From NCBI RefSeq assembly GCF_014083945.1, contig NZ_CP046444.1, forward strand, positions 2,108,001 through 2,172,000: a stretch of DNA of 64,000 bases. The letters are read 5' to 3'. Source of the DNA: Granulicella sp. 5B5 (lineage in GTDB: Bacteria > Acidobacteriota > Terriglobia > Terriglobales > Acidobacteriaceae). Each line of letters starts with the position of its first letter. Position 1 is the stretch's first letter. Under the pieces are notes generated by a model, which saw nothing but the letters and a program-made list of their open reading frames with translations, did not search any database and was not told the DNA's origin. The translations under genes were made by a program, and so were the position numbers. Shown here piece by piece: positions 33,194 through 41,631 of this stretch.

Positions 33194-33341
33194 CAAATCT
33201 TGCTGCCGTACAGGTGTTCTGTGCCCCTGTACTGGAGTCTGCTGATCCGGCCTTCGCGCCCTCAGCTCACATTGCACCAGCGTTCAAACAGCTCTGGCGC
33301 ACCTCCTCCAAGCAGACACTTTTTCGGACAGGACTACACCC

Positions 33342-33497
33342 ATGCCCAAGCGCACCTTCCAGCCCAATCGCCGTCGTCGCAGCAAAGTTCACGGCTTCCT
33401 CGTTCGCATGGCCACCAAGGCCGGCGCCGCTGTTCTCAGCCGCCGCCGCGCCAAGGGCCGCCACAAGATCGCCGTCTCTGCCGGCTTCCGCGACTAG
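33342..33497 (+). CDS. rpmH: 50S ribosomal protein L34
   Basis: A 51-residue basic ribosomal protein: [20 protein letters not shown], then [20 protein letters not shown] and [11 protein letters not shown]. This matches bL34 closely ([11 protein letters not shown]...GFLVRM...GR..L..RR..GR). It lies in the conserved rpmH-rnpA-yidD-yidC cluster and opposite dnaA, as in most bacteria. The C-terminus is slightly longer than usual (AVSAGFRD). A family-2 repeat separates it from rnpA. Confidence 0.97.
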   Translation: MPKRTFQPNRRRRSKVHGFLVRMATKAGAAVLSRRRAKGRHKIAVSAGFRD

Positions 33498-33510
33498 TCT
33501 CTCCTCGTTT

Positions 33511-33572
33511 TGAAGGGGACGGGCTTCGGCCCGTCCGTCACAAACCTTCCGAGCATTTGGGGCTTCAGCCCC
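33511..33572 (+). repeat. Bipartite hairpin repeat (family 2) between rpmH and rnpA
   Basis: GGACGGGCTTCGGCCCGTCC and GGGGCTTCAGCCCC, separated by about 24 bases. Its position inside a normally tight operon suggests a recent insertion that transcription tolerates. Confidence 0.8.
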
Positions 33573-33639
33573 GGAGACTCTTCCAGCCCCAGCATCACGC
33601 GCGCTCAGTCTCTGAGCGCGTTTCCGCGTCTACACACCT

Positions 33640-34062
33640 ATGAACCCGGCCACCCAGCACCGTCTGCGCAAACACGCTGACTACCAGCTCGTCTACAAGG
33701 CCGGGCGCAAGCAGTTTGCCAAACAGATCGCCTACTTCTACGCACTGCGGCCGGAGCCTTCAGCGACGGTGAACGCGCGTAGAAGCGACACCCCCGGCCC
33801 GCGGATCGGCCTCACTGTCCCCAAGGCGCTCGGCAAGGCCGTCGACCGCAACCGCATCAAGCGCCGCATGCGCGAAGCTGTCCGCGCTAATCTCGCGCTC
33901 ATCACCTCCCCCGTCGACGTCATCCTGCATCCGCGCCGCTCCGTCATCGACCTCGATTTCCTCCAGCTCAAGCGCGAGGTCGCGCAGATTCTGCGCTCCG
34001 TCCAGGCTGCCTGCGACCGCGCTACGACAGCGGGCCAATCCACAGGCCGCACCAGGCCATGA
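33640..34062 (+). CDS. rnpA: Ribonuclease P protein component
   Basis: A 140-residue protein cofactor of RNase P in tRNA 5'-end maturation. [20 protein letters not shown] is the N-terminal family pattern. The RNR motif is present in [17 protein letters not shown] (about residues 66-82). A family-typical [12 protein letters not shown] precedes it. The C-terminus extends somewhat beyond the usual 120 residues ([16 protein letters not shown]). It overlaps yidD by four bases (ATGA), which suggests translational coupling. Confidence 0.95.
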   Translation: MNPATQHRLRKHADYQLVYKAGRKQFAKQIAYFYALRPEPSATVNARRSDTPGPRIGLTVPKALGKAVDRNRIKRRMREAVRANLALITSPVDVILHPRRSVIDLDFLQLKREVAQILRSVQAACDRATTAGQSTGRTRP

Positions 34063-34313
34063 GCACCCCCTCCGGCGCCGCTCTCCAGCGCCGCGAGCGC
34101 CTCGCCTCGGCGCTGCTTACTACCTGGAAACGCGGCTTCTCACCGTTCTTTCACGTCTTCGTAACCTCGCAGTGCAAGTACCTTCCCACCTGCAGCGAGT
34201 ACGCCTATGTGGCCATCGTCCGCCACGGTTGGCTGCGAGGCTCATGGCTCGGCCTGCGCCGCATCGCCCGCTGCCACCCCTGGGCCCACGGCGGCCACGA
34301 CCCTGTCCCATGA
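34059..34313 (+). CDS. yidD: Membrane protein insertion efficiency factor YidD
   Basis: An 84-residue protein. The YidD signature is clear: [13 protein letters not shown] ([20 protein letters not shown]) followed by [40 protein letters not shown]. Cysteines of [10 protein letters not shown] and RCHPW are conserved. It aids YidC-dependent membrane insertion. Its start overlaps the rnpA stop. About 200 bases then separate it from yidC with no gene visible between. Confidence 0.94.
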   Translation: MSTPSGAALQRRERLASALLTTWKRGFSPFFHVFVTSQCKYLPTCSEYAYVAIVRHGWLRGSWLGLRRIARCHPWAHGGHDPVP

Positions 34314-34509
34314 CTCTCTCTCTTCGAAACACAATATCTGACCCCTCGCATCCGTCATTCTTCTGTGAATTATCGCGCGCAGCGCCATCCAGCGCCCGCG
34401 CACCTGCTGCGAAGCCTCCGAAACCGCCATCTCTTCCCCGCCTCAGCATTTATCATGAAATCTGCGCAGGCTGCGCTCGTACGCGGCCTCTGAAAGAGTA
34501 GGAAACCCG

Positions 34510-36330
34510 TTGCCAGAGATTCGCAATCCCAATCAGGCCGGCGGCCAGGACAGCCGTTCGCTCCTCGTCATGATGATCGTCATTCTCGGCGTCCTCTTCG
34601 GCGTCCAGTACTGGCGCGGCCAGCACACACCTGAGCCGCCCGCCGCCCCAGCCGCACACTCCACCCAGGCAAGCCCCACGGCCACCCCGGCAGCTCCCAC
34701 CGCCCCAGCCGCAGCCACAACAGCGGCATCCCAGGCCACCCCGGCCATCGCGGCCGCCTCTGAGTCCACCACCACCGTCGAGAACGAGCTCTACAAGATC
34801 ACCTTCTCCAACCGTGGCGGCCAGGTCACCTCCTGGCTTCTCAAGCGCTACACCGGCATCGACGGCCATCCCCTTGACCTCGTCCAGGACACCGCCTCCA
34901 AGCTCTACGGCTACCCGCTCTCGCTCTACACCTACGAGCCCGCGCTGAACCAACAGCTCGCCACGGCACTCTACGTTCCCTCAGCCACAGGAACCCTGCA
35001 GTCACCCGCCTCGCTCACCTTCAAGTACGCCGCCGGCGACATCGCCGTCACCAAGACCTTCACCTTCGGCGCCGACTACGTCATCTCCGCCGACACCCAA
35101 GTCCTCCGCAACGGCCAGCCCATCCGCGCGCTCCTCAGCTGGCCCGCCGCCTTCGGCGACATGGACAACATCACCGCCTACGCCGCCGCCGACATCGACA
35201 CCAGCGCTAACGGCCACGACGACCACACCGCCTTCAAGAAGGTCTCCGGCGGCGCCACCCTCAACGGCCCTTTTGACTTCGCCGGCACCAGCGACCAGTA
35301 CTTCGCGGCCGCCTTCCTGCCCATGCACCCGCAGGACGCCACCCTCGTCACGCTGCACCACGAGATCCCCGCCAACGCCGTCCCCGCGGGCCCCGGCCGC
35401 CCCAGCCTCTTCGGCAGCTCCAACAAGGCGCAGCTGCCGCTCATCGGCGCAGCCGTTGGCGACCTCTCCGGCCACAACCAGCTGCGCCTCTACGTCGGCC
35501 CCAAGGCCATCGACGTCCTCAAGTCCGTCCACACAGCCGACGGTCACGACCTCCAGTCGCTGCTCGACTTCGGCTTCTTCGGCCCCATCGGCAAGTACCT
35601 CTTCCTCGGCCTGCACTGGGTCCACTCGCTCTTGCCGCACGATGCCAACAACCTCACAAACTTCAGTTGGGGATGGGCCATCGTCATCTTCACCGTGCTC
35701 ATCAATGTGGTCCTGCTGCCGCTGCGCATCAAGGGCATGAAGTCCATGCTCGCCATGCAGCGCATCCAGCCCGGCATCGACGCCATCAAGGCCAAGTACA
35801 AGAATCCCAAGGCCACCGACCCCAAGGCCGCCGAGATGAACGCCGAGGTCATGGCCTACCAGAAGCAGCAGGGCGTCAGCATGTTCGGCGGCTGTGTCCC
35901 CTCGCTCATCCAGCTGCCGCTGCTCTTCGCCTTCTTCACCATGATGACCAAGGTCGTCGAGCTCCGCCACGCGCACTTCTTCTGGCTGCACGACCTCTCC
36001 GCTGCGGACCAGTACCACATCCTGCCCATCCTCATGGTCATCACCTCGTTCCTGGTGCAGTTCTACACGCCATCCCCTGGCGTCGACCCCCAGCAGCAGA
36101 AGATGATGGCCTTCATGATGCCCGCCTTCTCTGGCTGGATGACCTGGAACTACGCCTCAGGCCTGGCCCTCTACTGGAACGTCGGCAACATCATCATGAT
36201 CATCCAGCAGGCCGTCATGAACAATACGCAGCTCGGCAAGGAGATGAAGGTCATCGCCGCCAACCGCGCCAAAGCCAAGGCAGCAGCAGCCTCCCGCCCC
36301 AACCCCAAGATCATCCAGGGCCGCCGCTAG
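34510..36330 (+). CDS. yidC: Membrane protein insertase YidC
   Basis: A 606-residue insertase. I accept a TTG start at 34510 (AGGAAACCCG upstream), which gives the PEIRNPNQAGG head before the first helix SLLVMMIVILGVLFGVQYW. A Pro/Ala-rich linker leads to the large periplasmic beta domain (about residues 90-350). The conserved C-terminal insertase core follows: FSWGWAIVIFTVLINVVLLP, LRIKGMKSMLAMQRIQPGID, FGGCVPSLIQLPLLFAFFTM, and the last helices to NNTQLGKEM. It handles Sec-dependent and independent membrane proteins. The positively charged tail aids ribosome contact in this family. Confidence 0.96.
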   Translation: MPEIRNPNQAGGQDSRSLLVMMIVILGVLFGVQYWRGQHTPEPPAAPAAHSTQASPTATPAAPTAPAAATTAASQATPAIAAASESTTTVENELYKITFSNRGGQVTSWLLKRYTGIDGHPLDLVQDTASKLYGYPLSLYTYEPALNQQLATALYVPSATGTLQSPASLTFKYAAGDIAVTKTFTFGADYVISADTQVLRNGQPIRALLSWPAAFGDMDNITAYAAADIDTSANGHDDHTAFKKVSGGATLNGPFDFAGTSDQYFAAAFLPMHPQDATLVTLHHEIPANAVPAGPGRPSLFGSSNKAQLPLIGAAVGDLSGHNQLRLYVGPKAIDVLKSVHTADGHDLQSLLDFGFFGPIGKYLFLGLHWVHSLLPHDANNLTNFSWGWAIVIFTVLINVVLLPLRIKGMKSMLAMQRIQPGIDAIKAKYKNPKATDPKAAEMNAEVMAYQKQQGVSMFGGCVPSLIQLPLLFAFFTMMTKVVELRHAHFFWLHDLSAADQYHILPILMVITSFLVQFYTPSPGVDPQQQKMMAFMMPAFSGWMTWNYASGLALYWNVGNIIMIIQQAVMNNTQLGKEMKVIAANRAKAKAAAASRPNPKIIQGRR

Positions 36331-36342
36331 GCGGCCCTTTTC
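36317..36342 (+). terminator. Terminator overlapping the yidC stop codon
   Basis: AGGGCCGCC pairs perfectly with GGCGGCCCT across GCTA, followed by TTTTC. The TAG stop codon lies in the loop and stem. Confidence 0.82.
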
Positions 36343-36361
36343 ACACCCCTCCCATAAAGCT

Positions 36362-36400
36362 TGTCATTTCGACCGGAGCGGAGAAACCCCCGTATTTCGC
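36362..36400 (+). repeat. TGTCATTTCGACC repeat (family 1, short)
   Basis: TGTCATTTCGACCGGAGCGG AGAAACCCCCGTATTTCGC, with the variable stem-loop missing. It borders the GIY-YIG gene on its 3' side. Confidence 0.75.
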
Positions 36401-36411
36401 AGCCGCCTATC

Positions 36412-36732
36412 TCACCCATGCGGCTCTTTGTAAACCACAGGCTTCCCCCAGTCCTCGCTCAAATCCCTCCAGTCGGGATTCAAAGACACGATCAGCCGAA
36501 TTTTCTTGATCCGCGACCACCGCTTCAACTGCTTCTCGCGCGCAATCGCGAGCCGGATATCACCATATCGTTCGAAGTACACCAGCTGGTCGATCCGATA
36601 TCTGTCGGTGAAGCTGCCTGGGTAGCGGCCGCTCTTGTGGCCCTTCACGCGTATCTCCAACTCTGATGTGACTCCGATGTACAGGTGCTTGAAGCTGCTG
36701 GAGAGGATGTAAACGAACGCAACGTCATCCAT
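36412..36732 (-). CDS. GIY-YIG nuclease-superfamily protein, stand-alone domain
   Basis: A 106-residue single-domain protein. The start at 36732 gives MDDVAFVYILSSSFKHLYIG, in which the GIY and YIG strands appear as VYIL and LYIG. RVKGHKSGRYPGSFTDRYRI then supplies the conserved Arg and helix region, and AIAREKQLKRWSRIKKIRLI the conserved Glu. Stand-alone members of this YhbQ-like group are frequent in Bacteroidetes and Acidobacteria; their targets are unknown. The gene is flanked on both sides by family-1 repeats in the same orientation. Confidence 0.85.
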   Translation of the reverse strand: MDDVAFVYILSSSFKHLYIGVTSELEIRVKGHKSGRYPGSFTDRYRIDQLVYFERYGDIRLAIAREKQLKRWSRIKKIRLIVSLNPDWRDLSEDWGKPVVYKEPHG

Positions 36733-36778
36733 AAAGGAAAGTATCCTTTCTTTTTCGCACAGCGCCATTCATAAAAAA

Positions 36779-36828
36779 TGTCATTTCGACCGGAGCGCAG
36801 CGGAGTGGAGAAAAAAACATTTTGCCCC
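36779..36828 (+). repeat. TGTCATTTCGACC repeat (family 1)
   Basis: TGTCATTTCGACCGGAGCGC AGCGGAGTGGAGAAAAAAAC. The remaining gap to dnaN (36829-37322) has no gene; it is less GC-rich than its surroundings, with ATATATCTCC near 37145 and the dnaN Shine-Dalgarno site at its end. Confidence 0.75.
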
Positions 36829-37322
36829 GTCACGGCTTTCACCCCGCCTTTTCCTCCCCGCTCCACACCCTCTGTAGAAAACCCCACCAGTATCTCCCCC
36901 AGCAAATCCGCGGTTTTGCCGCAACTCCGCACACACGCTGCCTATTCTCCTTGCAGGCAGCAGCACCCCGCTGTGCGCCGTTAGGAAAACCCCACCCGAA
37001 ATTCATCATCCTGTCCCACTCTTCCCTCTTCCTCAAAATCTCACACCGGCTTTTGGAAACCGTGTACCACCCTCAGCCCCGGTATCCATGCGGTTTTGCC
37101 ACGCATATCCACTCTTCCACCCACAACGACTATTACGACTAGCTATATATCTCCTTTCAGGGTGTTTCTTTAGAAGCATTCTCGCCCCCGGCAGCACACG
37201 CAAATCCAGCATTCTCCTCTGTCCACGCATCACACAAGCGTCCCCCGATATTCACAACCCCCTACCCCTCGCGCAAAACCCCGCTACGCCCTAGAATCAA
37301 CTCAATCAGGGAGAACACAACC

Positions 37323-38519
37323 GTGTCCACCACCGCCATGACTCCAGAAGCCACCTCCGCCGCACCCACCGGCAACCTCGAGATCACCGTCTCTCGCGCC
37401 GAGCTCCTCCGCGAGCTCACCGCCGCCCAGTCCGTCGTCGAGCGCAAGACCACCATCCCCATCCTCTCGAACTTCCTCTTCGAGGCCAGCGTCGCGGACG
37501 ATGGCTCGGCGGATGGCAGGCTCACCATCACCGCCACCGACCTTGACCTCTCGCTGCGCACCTCCTGCGCTGCCAAGGTCAAAAAGGCCGGCGCCTGCAC
37601 CATCCCTGCGCGCAAGCTCTACGACTACATCAAGCTCCTCCCCGAAGGCGACATCTCGATCAAGCTTCAGGACAACCATTGGGTGCAGATCCGCGCCGGT
37701 CGCTCCAACACCAAGATGGTCGGCATGGCCCGCGCCAACTTCCCCCAGGTGCCGGAGTTCCCCACCGTCGGCAGCTTCAAGATCGCCGCGCCCGCCCTGC
37801 GTAACATGATCTCCAAGACCATCTTCGCCATCTCCAATGAGGAGTCCCGCTACACCCTCAACGGTGCCCTGCTGGTCCTCAAGGCGGAGTCCATGGCCAT
37901 GGTTGCCACCGACGGTCACCGCCTCGCCCACATCGAAAAGCTCGGCGAAAACCTCTCCGGCATCTCTGGCGAAAAGAAGACCCTCATCCCGCGCAAGGCG
38001 CTGGCAGAAATCTCCACGCTACTCAGCGGCTCCGACGCCGAGACCATCGAATTCGCCGACGACGATCAGACCCTCTACTTCAAGATCGGTGGCCGCGTCC
38101 TGACGAGCCGCAAGCTCACCGGCCAGTTCCCCAACTACGAAGCTGTCCTCCCGCGCGACAACACCAAGTTCGTCATCGTCCGTTCGGAAGATCTAATGCA
38201 CTCCATCCAGCGCGTCGCGCAGTTTGCAGACGAGCGCTCCGGAGCCATCAAGCTCCGCCTCGAGCAGAACGAGCTGAAGATCTCCGCGCAGTCCACCGAT
38301 GCCGGCGAGTCCGAAGACATCATCGAAACCCCCTACAGCTACGACGCTATCGTCGTCGGCTTCAACAGCTCCTACCTCATCGACTACCTGCGCGCCACTG
38401 GAGAAACCGGCGAGGTCCGCTTGGAGTTCAAGGACGCTCAATCCGCCGGCCAGATGCGCCCAGAGGACGGCGCCGACGACGTAAAGTACCGCTACATCCT
38501 CATGCCCATGCGCATCTGA
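37323..38519 (+). CDS. dnaN: DNA polymerase III sliding clamp, beta subunit
   Basis: A 398-residue ring-forming processivity clamp. I use the GTG start at 37323 (CAGGGAG 11 bases upstream); the N-terminus MSTTAMTPEATSAAPTGN is about 15 residues longer than usual. Three topologically similar domains follow, beginning ITVSRAELLRELTAAQSVVE, TRKTIPILSN-like (KTTIPILSNFLFEASV), and ending in KYRYILMPMRI, the typical clamp C-terminus that forms the hydrophobic binding cleft. It lies 4.6 kb from dnaA, separated by the yidC cluster. Confidence 0.96.
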   Translation: MSTTAMTPEATSAAPTGNLEITVSRAELLRELTAAQSVVERKTTIPILSNFLFEASVADDGSADGRLTITATDLDLSLRTSCAAKVKKAGACTIPARKLYDYIKLLPEGDISIKLQDNHWVQIRAGRSNTKMVGMARANFPQVPEFPTVGSFKIAAPALRNMISKTIFAISNEESRYTLNGALLVLKAESMAMVATDGHRLAHIEKLGENLSGISGEKKTLIPRKALAEISTLLSGSDAETIEFADDDQTLYFKIGGRVLTSRKLTGQFPNYEAVLPRDNTKFVIVRSEDLMHSIQRVAQFADERSGAIKLRLEQNELKISAQSTDAGESEDIIETPYSYDAIVVGFNSSYLIDYLRATGETGEVRLEFKDAQSAGQMRPEDGADDVKYRYILMPMRI

Positions 38520-38534
38520 GTAGCCTGGGAGGGA

Positions 38535-38553
38535 GCAGGGGCCTTCAGGGCCC
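38535..38553 (+). repeat. GGGGCCTTCAGGGCCC hairpin (family 2 fragment)
   Basis: AGGGGCCTTCAGGGCCCT, like the second hairpin of the bipartite repeat. It may act as the dnaN terminator. Confidence 0.5.
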
Positions 38554-38587
38554 TGAAACCGACCCCAGGCCTCTCCAACCACAGATG

Positions 38588-38645
38588 TGTCATTTCGACC
38601 GGAGCATGACAGTTTCACCGTCATGCGTAGCTGAGAAACCTGCAG
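38588..38645 (+). repeat. TGTCATTTCGACC repeat (family 1)
   Basis: TGTCATTTCGACCGGAGCAT, stem GCATGACagtttcaccGTCATGC, then GCTGAGAAACCTGCAG. Confidence 0.82.
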
Positions 38646-38654
38646 TCGGAACTA

Positions 38655-38690
38655 CCGCAAATATCCACACCATCCACAATCAGAAAATTT
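38655..38690. other. Weak DnaA-box-like cluster next to an A/T stretch
   Basis: ATATCCACA (one mismatch to TTATCCACA) and CATCCACAA follow each other, then AGAAAATTTTT. Two near matches are too few for an origin call, but the place between dnaN and the skew switch makes it a candidate. Confidence 0.3.
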
Positions 38691-38697
38691 TTCGCAG

Positions 38698-38722
38698 GGG
38701 CCGCTCATAGAGCGGCCCTTCT
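38698..38722. terminator. Bidirectional hairpin terminator
   Basis: GGGCCGCTC pairs perfectly with GAGCGGCCC across ATA. T-rich flanks lie on both sides (TTCTC rightward; AAAAATTTT read leftward gives a T-run). Confidence 0.7.
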
Positions 38723-38754
38723 CTATCCGCAGCATACATATCTAAAACAAGAGA

Positions 38755-38949
38755 TCAATTCCCACCCAGCTTCGCCAGCACATCCTCCGCTGTCGTCCGA
38801 TCTCCATGGCTATGACTGATCGCCTCAAACAATATCTTGCCTCTGCCATCCAGGATGAACGTCGCAGGATAGGCCGTCTCATGCGGCGCAGCCCACCGCA
38901 GACTGACAGGTTCGTCATCGCATTAGTCGGGGTCGATTACCAGCTTCAT
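38755..38949 (-). pseudogene. Thioredoxin-fold (redoxin-like) gene remnant with internal stop
   Basis: An ATG at 38949 follows a perfect AGGAG five bases upstream. It reads MKLVIDPD, then TAA, then in the same frame DEPVSLRWAAPHETAYPATF ILDGRGKILFEAISHSHGDR and TTAEDVLAKLGGN before TGA. YPATFILDGRGKI is the cis-proline region of AhpC/TlpA-like proteins. The active-site cysteines and N-terminal half are absent. I read it as the 3' end of a lost peroxiredoxin or thioredoxin-like gene. Confidence 0.6.
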
Positions 38950-39175
38950 CTCGACTCCTCGTAGCTCTTATCTGAATATCTGAACAAAAACCTCTGTCAA
39001 CCCCACATAACCTCCCCACCCCCTCAACCATCACAATCAAAACCACTTACACCCCAAAACCAAAAACACTTTTCCCACTCTCACCTTCTATACTGGAAGT
39101 AGGAACCAAACTGGCTCACTGGATAACTGGCAAACTGGCAACTGAAGCCACAAACCAATCACCGTTCGCTCTATC

Positions 39176-39205
39176 CTCTATCCCCCTGTCCTCTATCCCC
39201 TTTAT
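39176..39205 (+). repeat. CTCTATCCTCTATCCCCC tract (family 4)
   Basis: GCTCTATCCTCTATCCCCCT then GTCCTCTATCCCC. Lies beside the left inverted element. The gap 38950-39208 is AT-richer than average, C-rich on this strand, and holds the TATACTGGAAGTAGG motif at 39089 but no gene. Confidence 0.6.
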
Positions 39206-39208
39206 TTC

Positions 39209-39310
39209 CTATATCATACCCGTAACCATATACAGAATCAGCCACTTACCCTCGGGATCACCCCGTAAGTCGCTGATTCTGCTAGATACCTCCGCTACAT
39301 AGGGAGGGGG
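39209..39310 (+). repeat. Left copy of a ~100-bp element, inverted relative to 44036-44136
   Basis: It holds TATATCATACCC, AACCATATA, the hairpin AATCAGCCACTTAC...GTAAGTCGCTGATT, GATACCTCCGCTACATAGGG and a G-run. By eye it differs from the reverse complement of 44036-44136 at about seven of some 98 positions. Its G-run end abuts the stop codon of the LLM gene. Confidence 0.88.
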
Positions 39311-39316
39311 ATACCC

Positions 39317-40360
39317 CTAAGCCAGCACAGCCTGCGCCGCATTCACCTTCGGCCGCACTTCCGTACCGAGCAGTTCAATCGACCGCAGCATCGCCTCATG
39401 AGGAACGCTCCCACCGCTGATCATCAGCGTGAACCGCGAAACACCACCCAGAGCATCGCTCACCGACCACATCTTCCGGGCCACCGTCTCCGGCGACCCC
39501 ACAAAGAACGACCCACGCTCGCTCACCTGCGCGTCATAGCTTGCCCGCCCCTGCGGCGCCCACCCGCGCTCCCGGCCAATCCGGTTGAAGGTCTCGTTGT
39601 GAGCCGGATACAGCGTATCTGCAGCCTCACGGTCGCTATCGGCCAGGAACCCGACCCCATGGACCGCAACGTCCATCCCCGCTGGGTCATGCCCCGCCTG
39701 CTGATACGCATGGCGGTACAGTTCCACCAGCGGCCGGAACCGGTGCGGCTCACCCCCAATGATCGCCACCGTCAGCGGCAGTCCCAGCACCCCAGCCCGT
39801 ACGAACGACTGCGGCGTCCCACCCACCCCCAGCCGGATCGGCAGCCGCGCCTGCAGCGGACGGGGCCACACCCCCTGCCCACTCAGGCTCGCACGGTGCT
39901 CGCCCTGCCAATGTACGTGCGTCTCATCCCGCAACTTCAACAAAAGATCCAGCTTCTCCGAGAACAGCTCATCGTAGTTCCGCAGATCGTAGCCAAACAG
40001 CGGATACGACTCGGTAAAAGAGCCACGACCAACCACAATCTCAGCTCGCCCCTTCGATATCAGGTCCAGCGTAGCGAACTGCTGGAAGACACGAACCGGA
40101 TCATCCGAGCTCAACACCGTGACCGCACTCGTCAGTCGGATCGTCTCAGTCCGCGCCGCAGCCGCGGCCAACAGCGTCACAGGCGAAGAGGCAATGTACT
40201 CCATGCGATGGTGTTCGCCGATCCCGTAGACATCTACGCCCGAGCGATCAGCCAGCTCAACCTCTTCCAGCAACTGCTGCACCCGCAGCGCACCAAGCTC
40301 TCCTGCAGCAGACTCAGGCCCGCCGATTGCACCCACGAAGCTGTCGATACCCACTTGCAT
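39317..40360 (-). CDS. LLM-class (luciferase-like) flavin-dependent oxidoreductase
   Basis: A 347-residue TIM-barrel flavin enzyme using FMNH2 or F420. Family marks include LADRSGVDVYGIGEHHRMEY near the N-terminus, SSPVTLLAAAAARTETIRLT, LDLISKGRAEIVVGRGSFTE and GGTPQSFVRAGVLGLPLTVA. I start at ATG 40360 (MQVGIDSFVG); a TTG at 40369 is possible. Substrate unknown. It is divergent from ychF with an 88-base gap, and its stop abuts the left inverted element. Confidence 0.88.
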   Translation of the reverse strand: MQVGIDSFVGAIGGPESAAGELGALRVQQLLEEVELADRSGVDVYGIGEHHRMEYIASSPVTLLAAAAARTETIRLTSAVTVLSSDDPVRVFQQFATLDLISKGRAEIVVGRGSFTESYPLFGYDLRNYDELFSEKLDLLLKLRDETHVHWQGEHRASLSGQGVWPRPLQARLPIRLGVGGTPQSFVRAGVLGLPLTVAIIGGEPHRFRPLVELYRHAYQQAGHDPAGMDVAVHGVGFLADSDREAADTLYPAHNETFNRIGRERGWAPQGRASYDAQVSERGSFFVGSPETVARKMWSVSDALGGVSRFTLMISGGSVPHEAMLRSIELLGTEVRPKVNAAQAVLA

Positions 40361-40448
40361 AGCGATCAATTGGATGCGAACGCCCTCGACAAGGACTCGC
40401 GAGGCTCTCCCGCAGTTAGACTAATAGCTGAAGGAAGATCCTGAAAAC

Positions 40449-41546
40449 ATGCCCCTGAACTGCGGAATCGTCGGGCTGCCGAATGTCGGCAAGTCCACCA
40501 TCTTCAACGCGCTCACAGCTGCCAAGGCCCAGGCCGCGAACTATCCCTTCTGCACCATCGACCCAAACGTCGGCATCGTTCCCGTCCCTGACGATCGCAT
40601 GGATCGCATCGTCACAATGGTCAAGCCGAACTCGATTGTCCCGACTACGATGGAGTTCGTGGACATCGCGGGCATCGTCGAAGGTGCCAGCAAGGGCGAA
40701 GGCCTCGGCAACCAGTTCCTCTCGCACATCCGCCAGACCGACGCGATCCTGCACGTCGTCCGCTGCTTCGCCGACCCTGAAGTCATCCACGTGGCCGGCG
40801 TCGTCAACCCACTTCACGACATGGAAATCATCAATACCGAGCTCCTTCTCGCTGACCTCGAAACTGTTGAAAAACGCCTGGCCAAGGCCGAGAAAGCCGC
40901 AAAGGGCAATGCCACTGCGGCTCAGAAAACAGAGTTGACTGTCGTCCAGAAGCTCCACGCAACGCTAAGCGAAGGCAAGCCTGCTCGCACGGCTGACCTC
41001 ACCGAGGAAGAGAAGCCCGTCGCACGCGACCTCTTCCTCATCACCATGAAGCCGCAGCTCTACGTCGCGAACGTTGATGAAGCCGGCATCGCCGAAGGCA
41101 ACGAATACACCGCAATCGTGGAAGCCCGCGCGAAGGAGGAAGGGTCCGAAGTCGTCCGCATCTGCGGTGCGATGGAGGCAGAGATCTCGCAGTTGGAACC
41201 CGAGGAACGCAAAGAGTTCCTTGAGGCTGCAGGTCTCGAAGAGCCAGGCCTCAACCGTCTTATCCATGCTGCATACCGCCTTCTCGGCCTCATCACCTAC
41301 TTCACCTCCGGTGTGCAGGAGGTCCGCGCCTGGACCATCAAACGCGGTACCAAGGCACCCGGTGCCGCCGGCGTCATCCACTCCGACTTCGAGCGTGGTT
41401 TCATCAAAGCCGACTGCTATGCCTGTGAGGACTTGTTCCGTCTAGGCAGCGAACAGGCAGTCAAGGAGGCCGGTCTCCTCCGGTCCGAGGGCAAGGAGTA
41501 CGTGGTGAAGGACGGAGACATTCTCTTCTTCAAGTTCAATGTCTAA
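40449..41546 (+). CDS. ychF: Redox-responsive ATPase/GTPase YchF (Ola1 type)
   Basis: A 365-residue Obg-family P-loop NTPase. G1 is GLPNVGKSTIFNALT (residues 8-22), G3 is DIAGIVEGASKGEGLGNQFL, and NVDE replaces NKxD, consistent with the ATP preference known for YchF. A coiled-coil insert (LLADLETVEKRLAKAEKAAK) and the C-terminal TGS domain (LITYFTSGVQEVRAWTIKRG ... DGDILFFKFNV) complete the family layout. It associates with ribosomes and stress responses. The + strand base skew begins to balance within this gene. Confidence 0.95.
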   Translation: MPLNCGIVGLPNVGKSTIFNALTAAKAQAANYPFCTIDPNVGIVPVPDDRMDRIVTMVKPNSIVPTTMEFVDIAGIVEGASKGEGLGNQFLSHIRQTDAILHVVRCFADPEVIHVAGVVNPLHDMEIINTELLLADLETVEKRLAKAEKAAKGNATAAQKTELTVVQKLHATLSEGKPARTADLTEEEKPVARDLFLITMKPQLYVANVDEAGIAEGNEYTAIVEARAKEEGSEVVRICGAMEAEISQLEPEERKEFLEAAGLEEPGLNRLIHAAYRLLGLITYFTSGVQEVRAWTIKRGTKAPGAAGVIHSDFERGFIKADCYACEDLFRLGSEQAVKEAGLLRSEGKEYVVKDGDILFFKFNV

Positions 41547-41631
41547 CTAACGGACCGTGAGTAATTCAAGAGGTTCGCGTAACTGTGTTGAGCCTCCATC
41601 TAATAGCAATCTGCTTGAGACTATCTAAGAC

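Noticed and set aside
32720-33341. oriC in the dnaA-rpmH gap
   Set aside because: I found no TTATCCACA-like box or strong AT-rich unwinding stretch there, and the base-skew switch lies about 8-9 kb further right.
38926-38941. Selenocysteine or other recoding at the early stop of the redoxin remnant
   Set aside because: The stop is TAA, not TGA, and the active-site half of the protein is missing, so gene decay is simpler.
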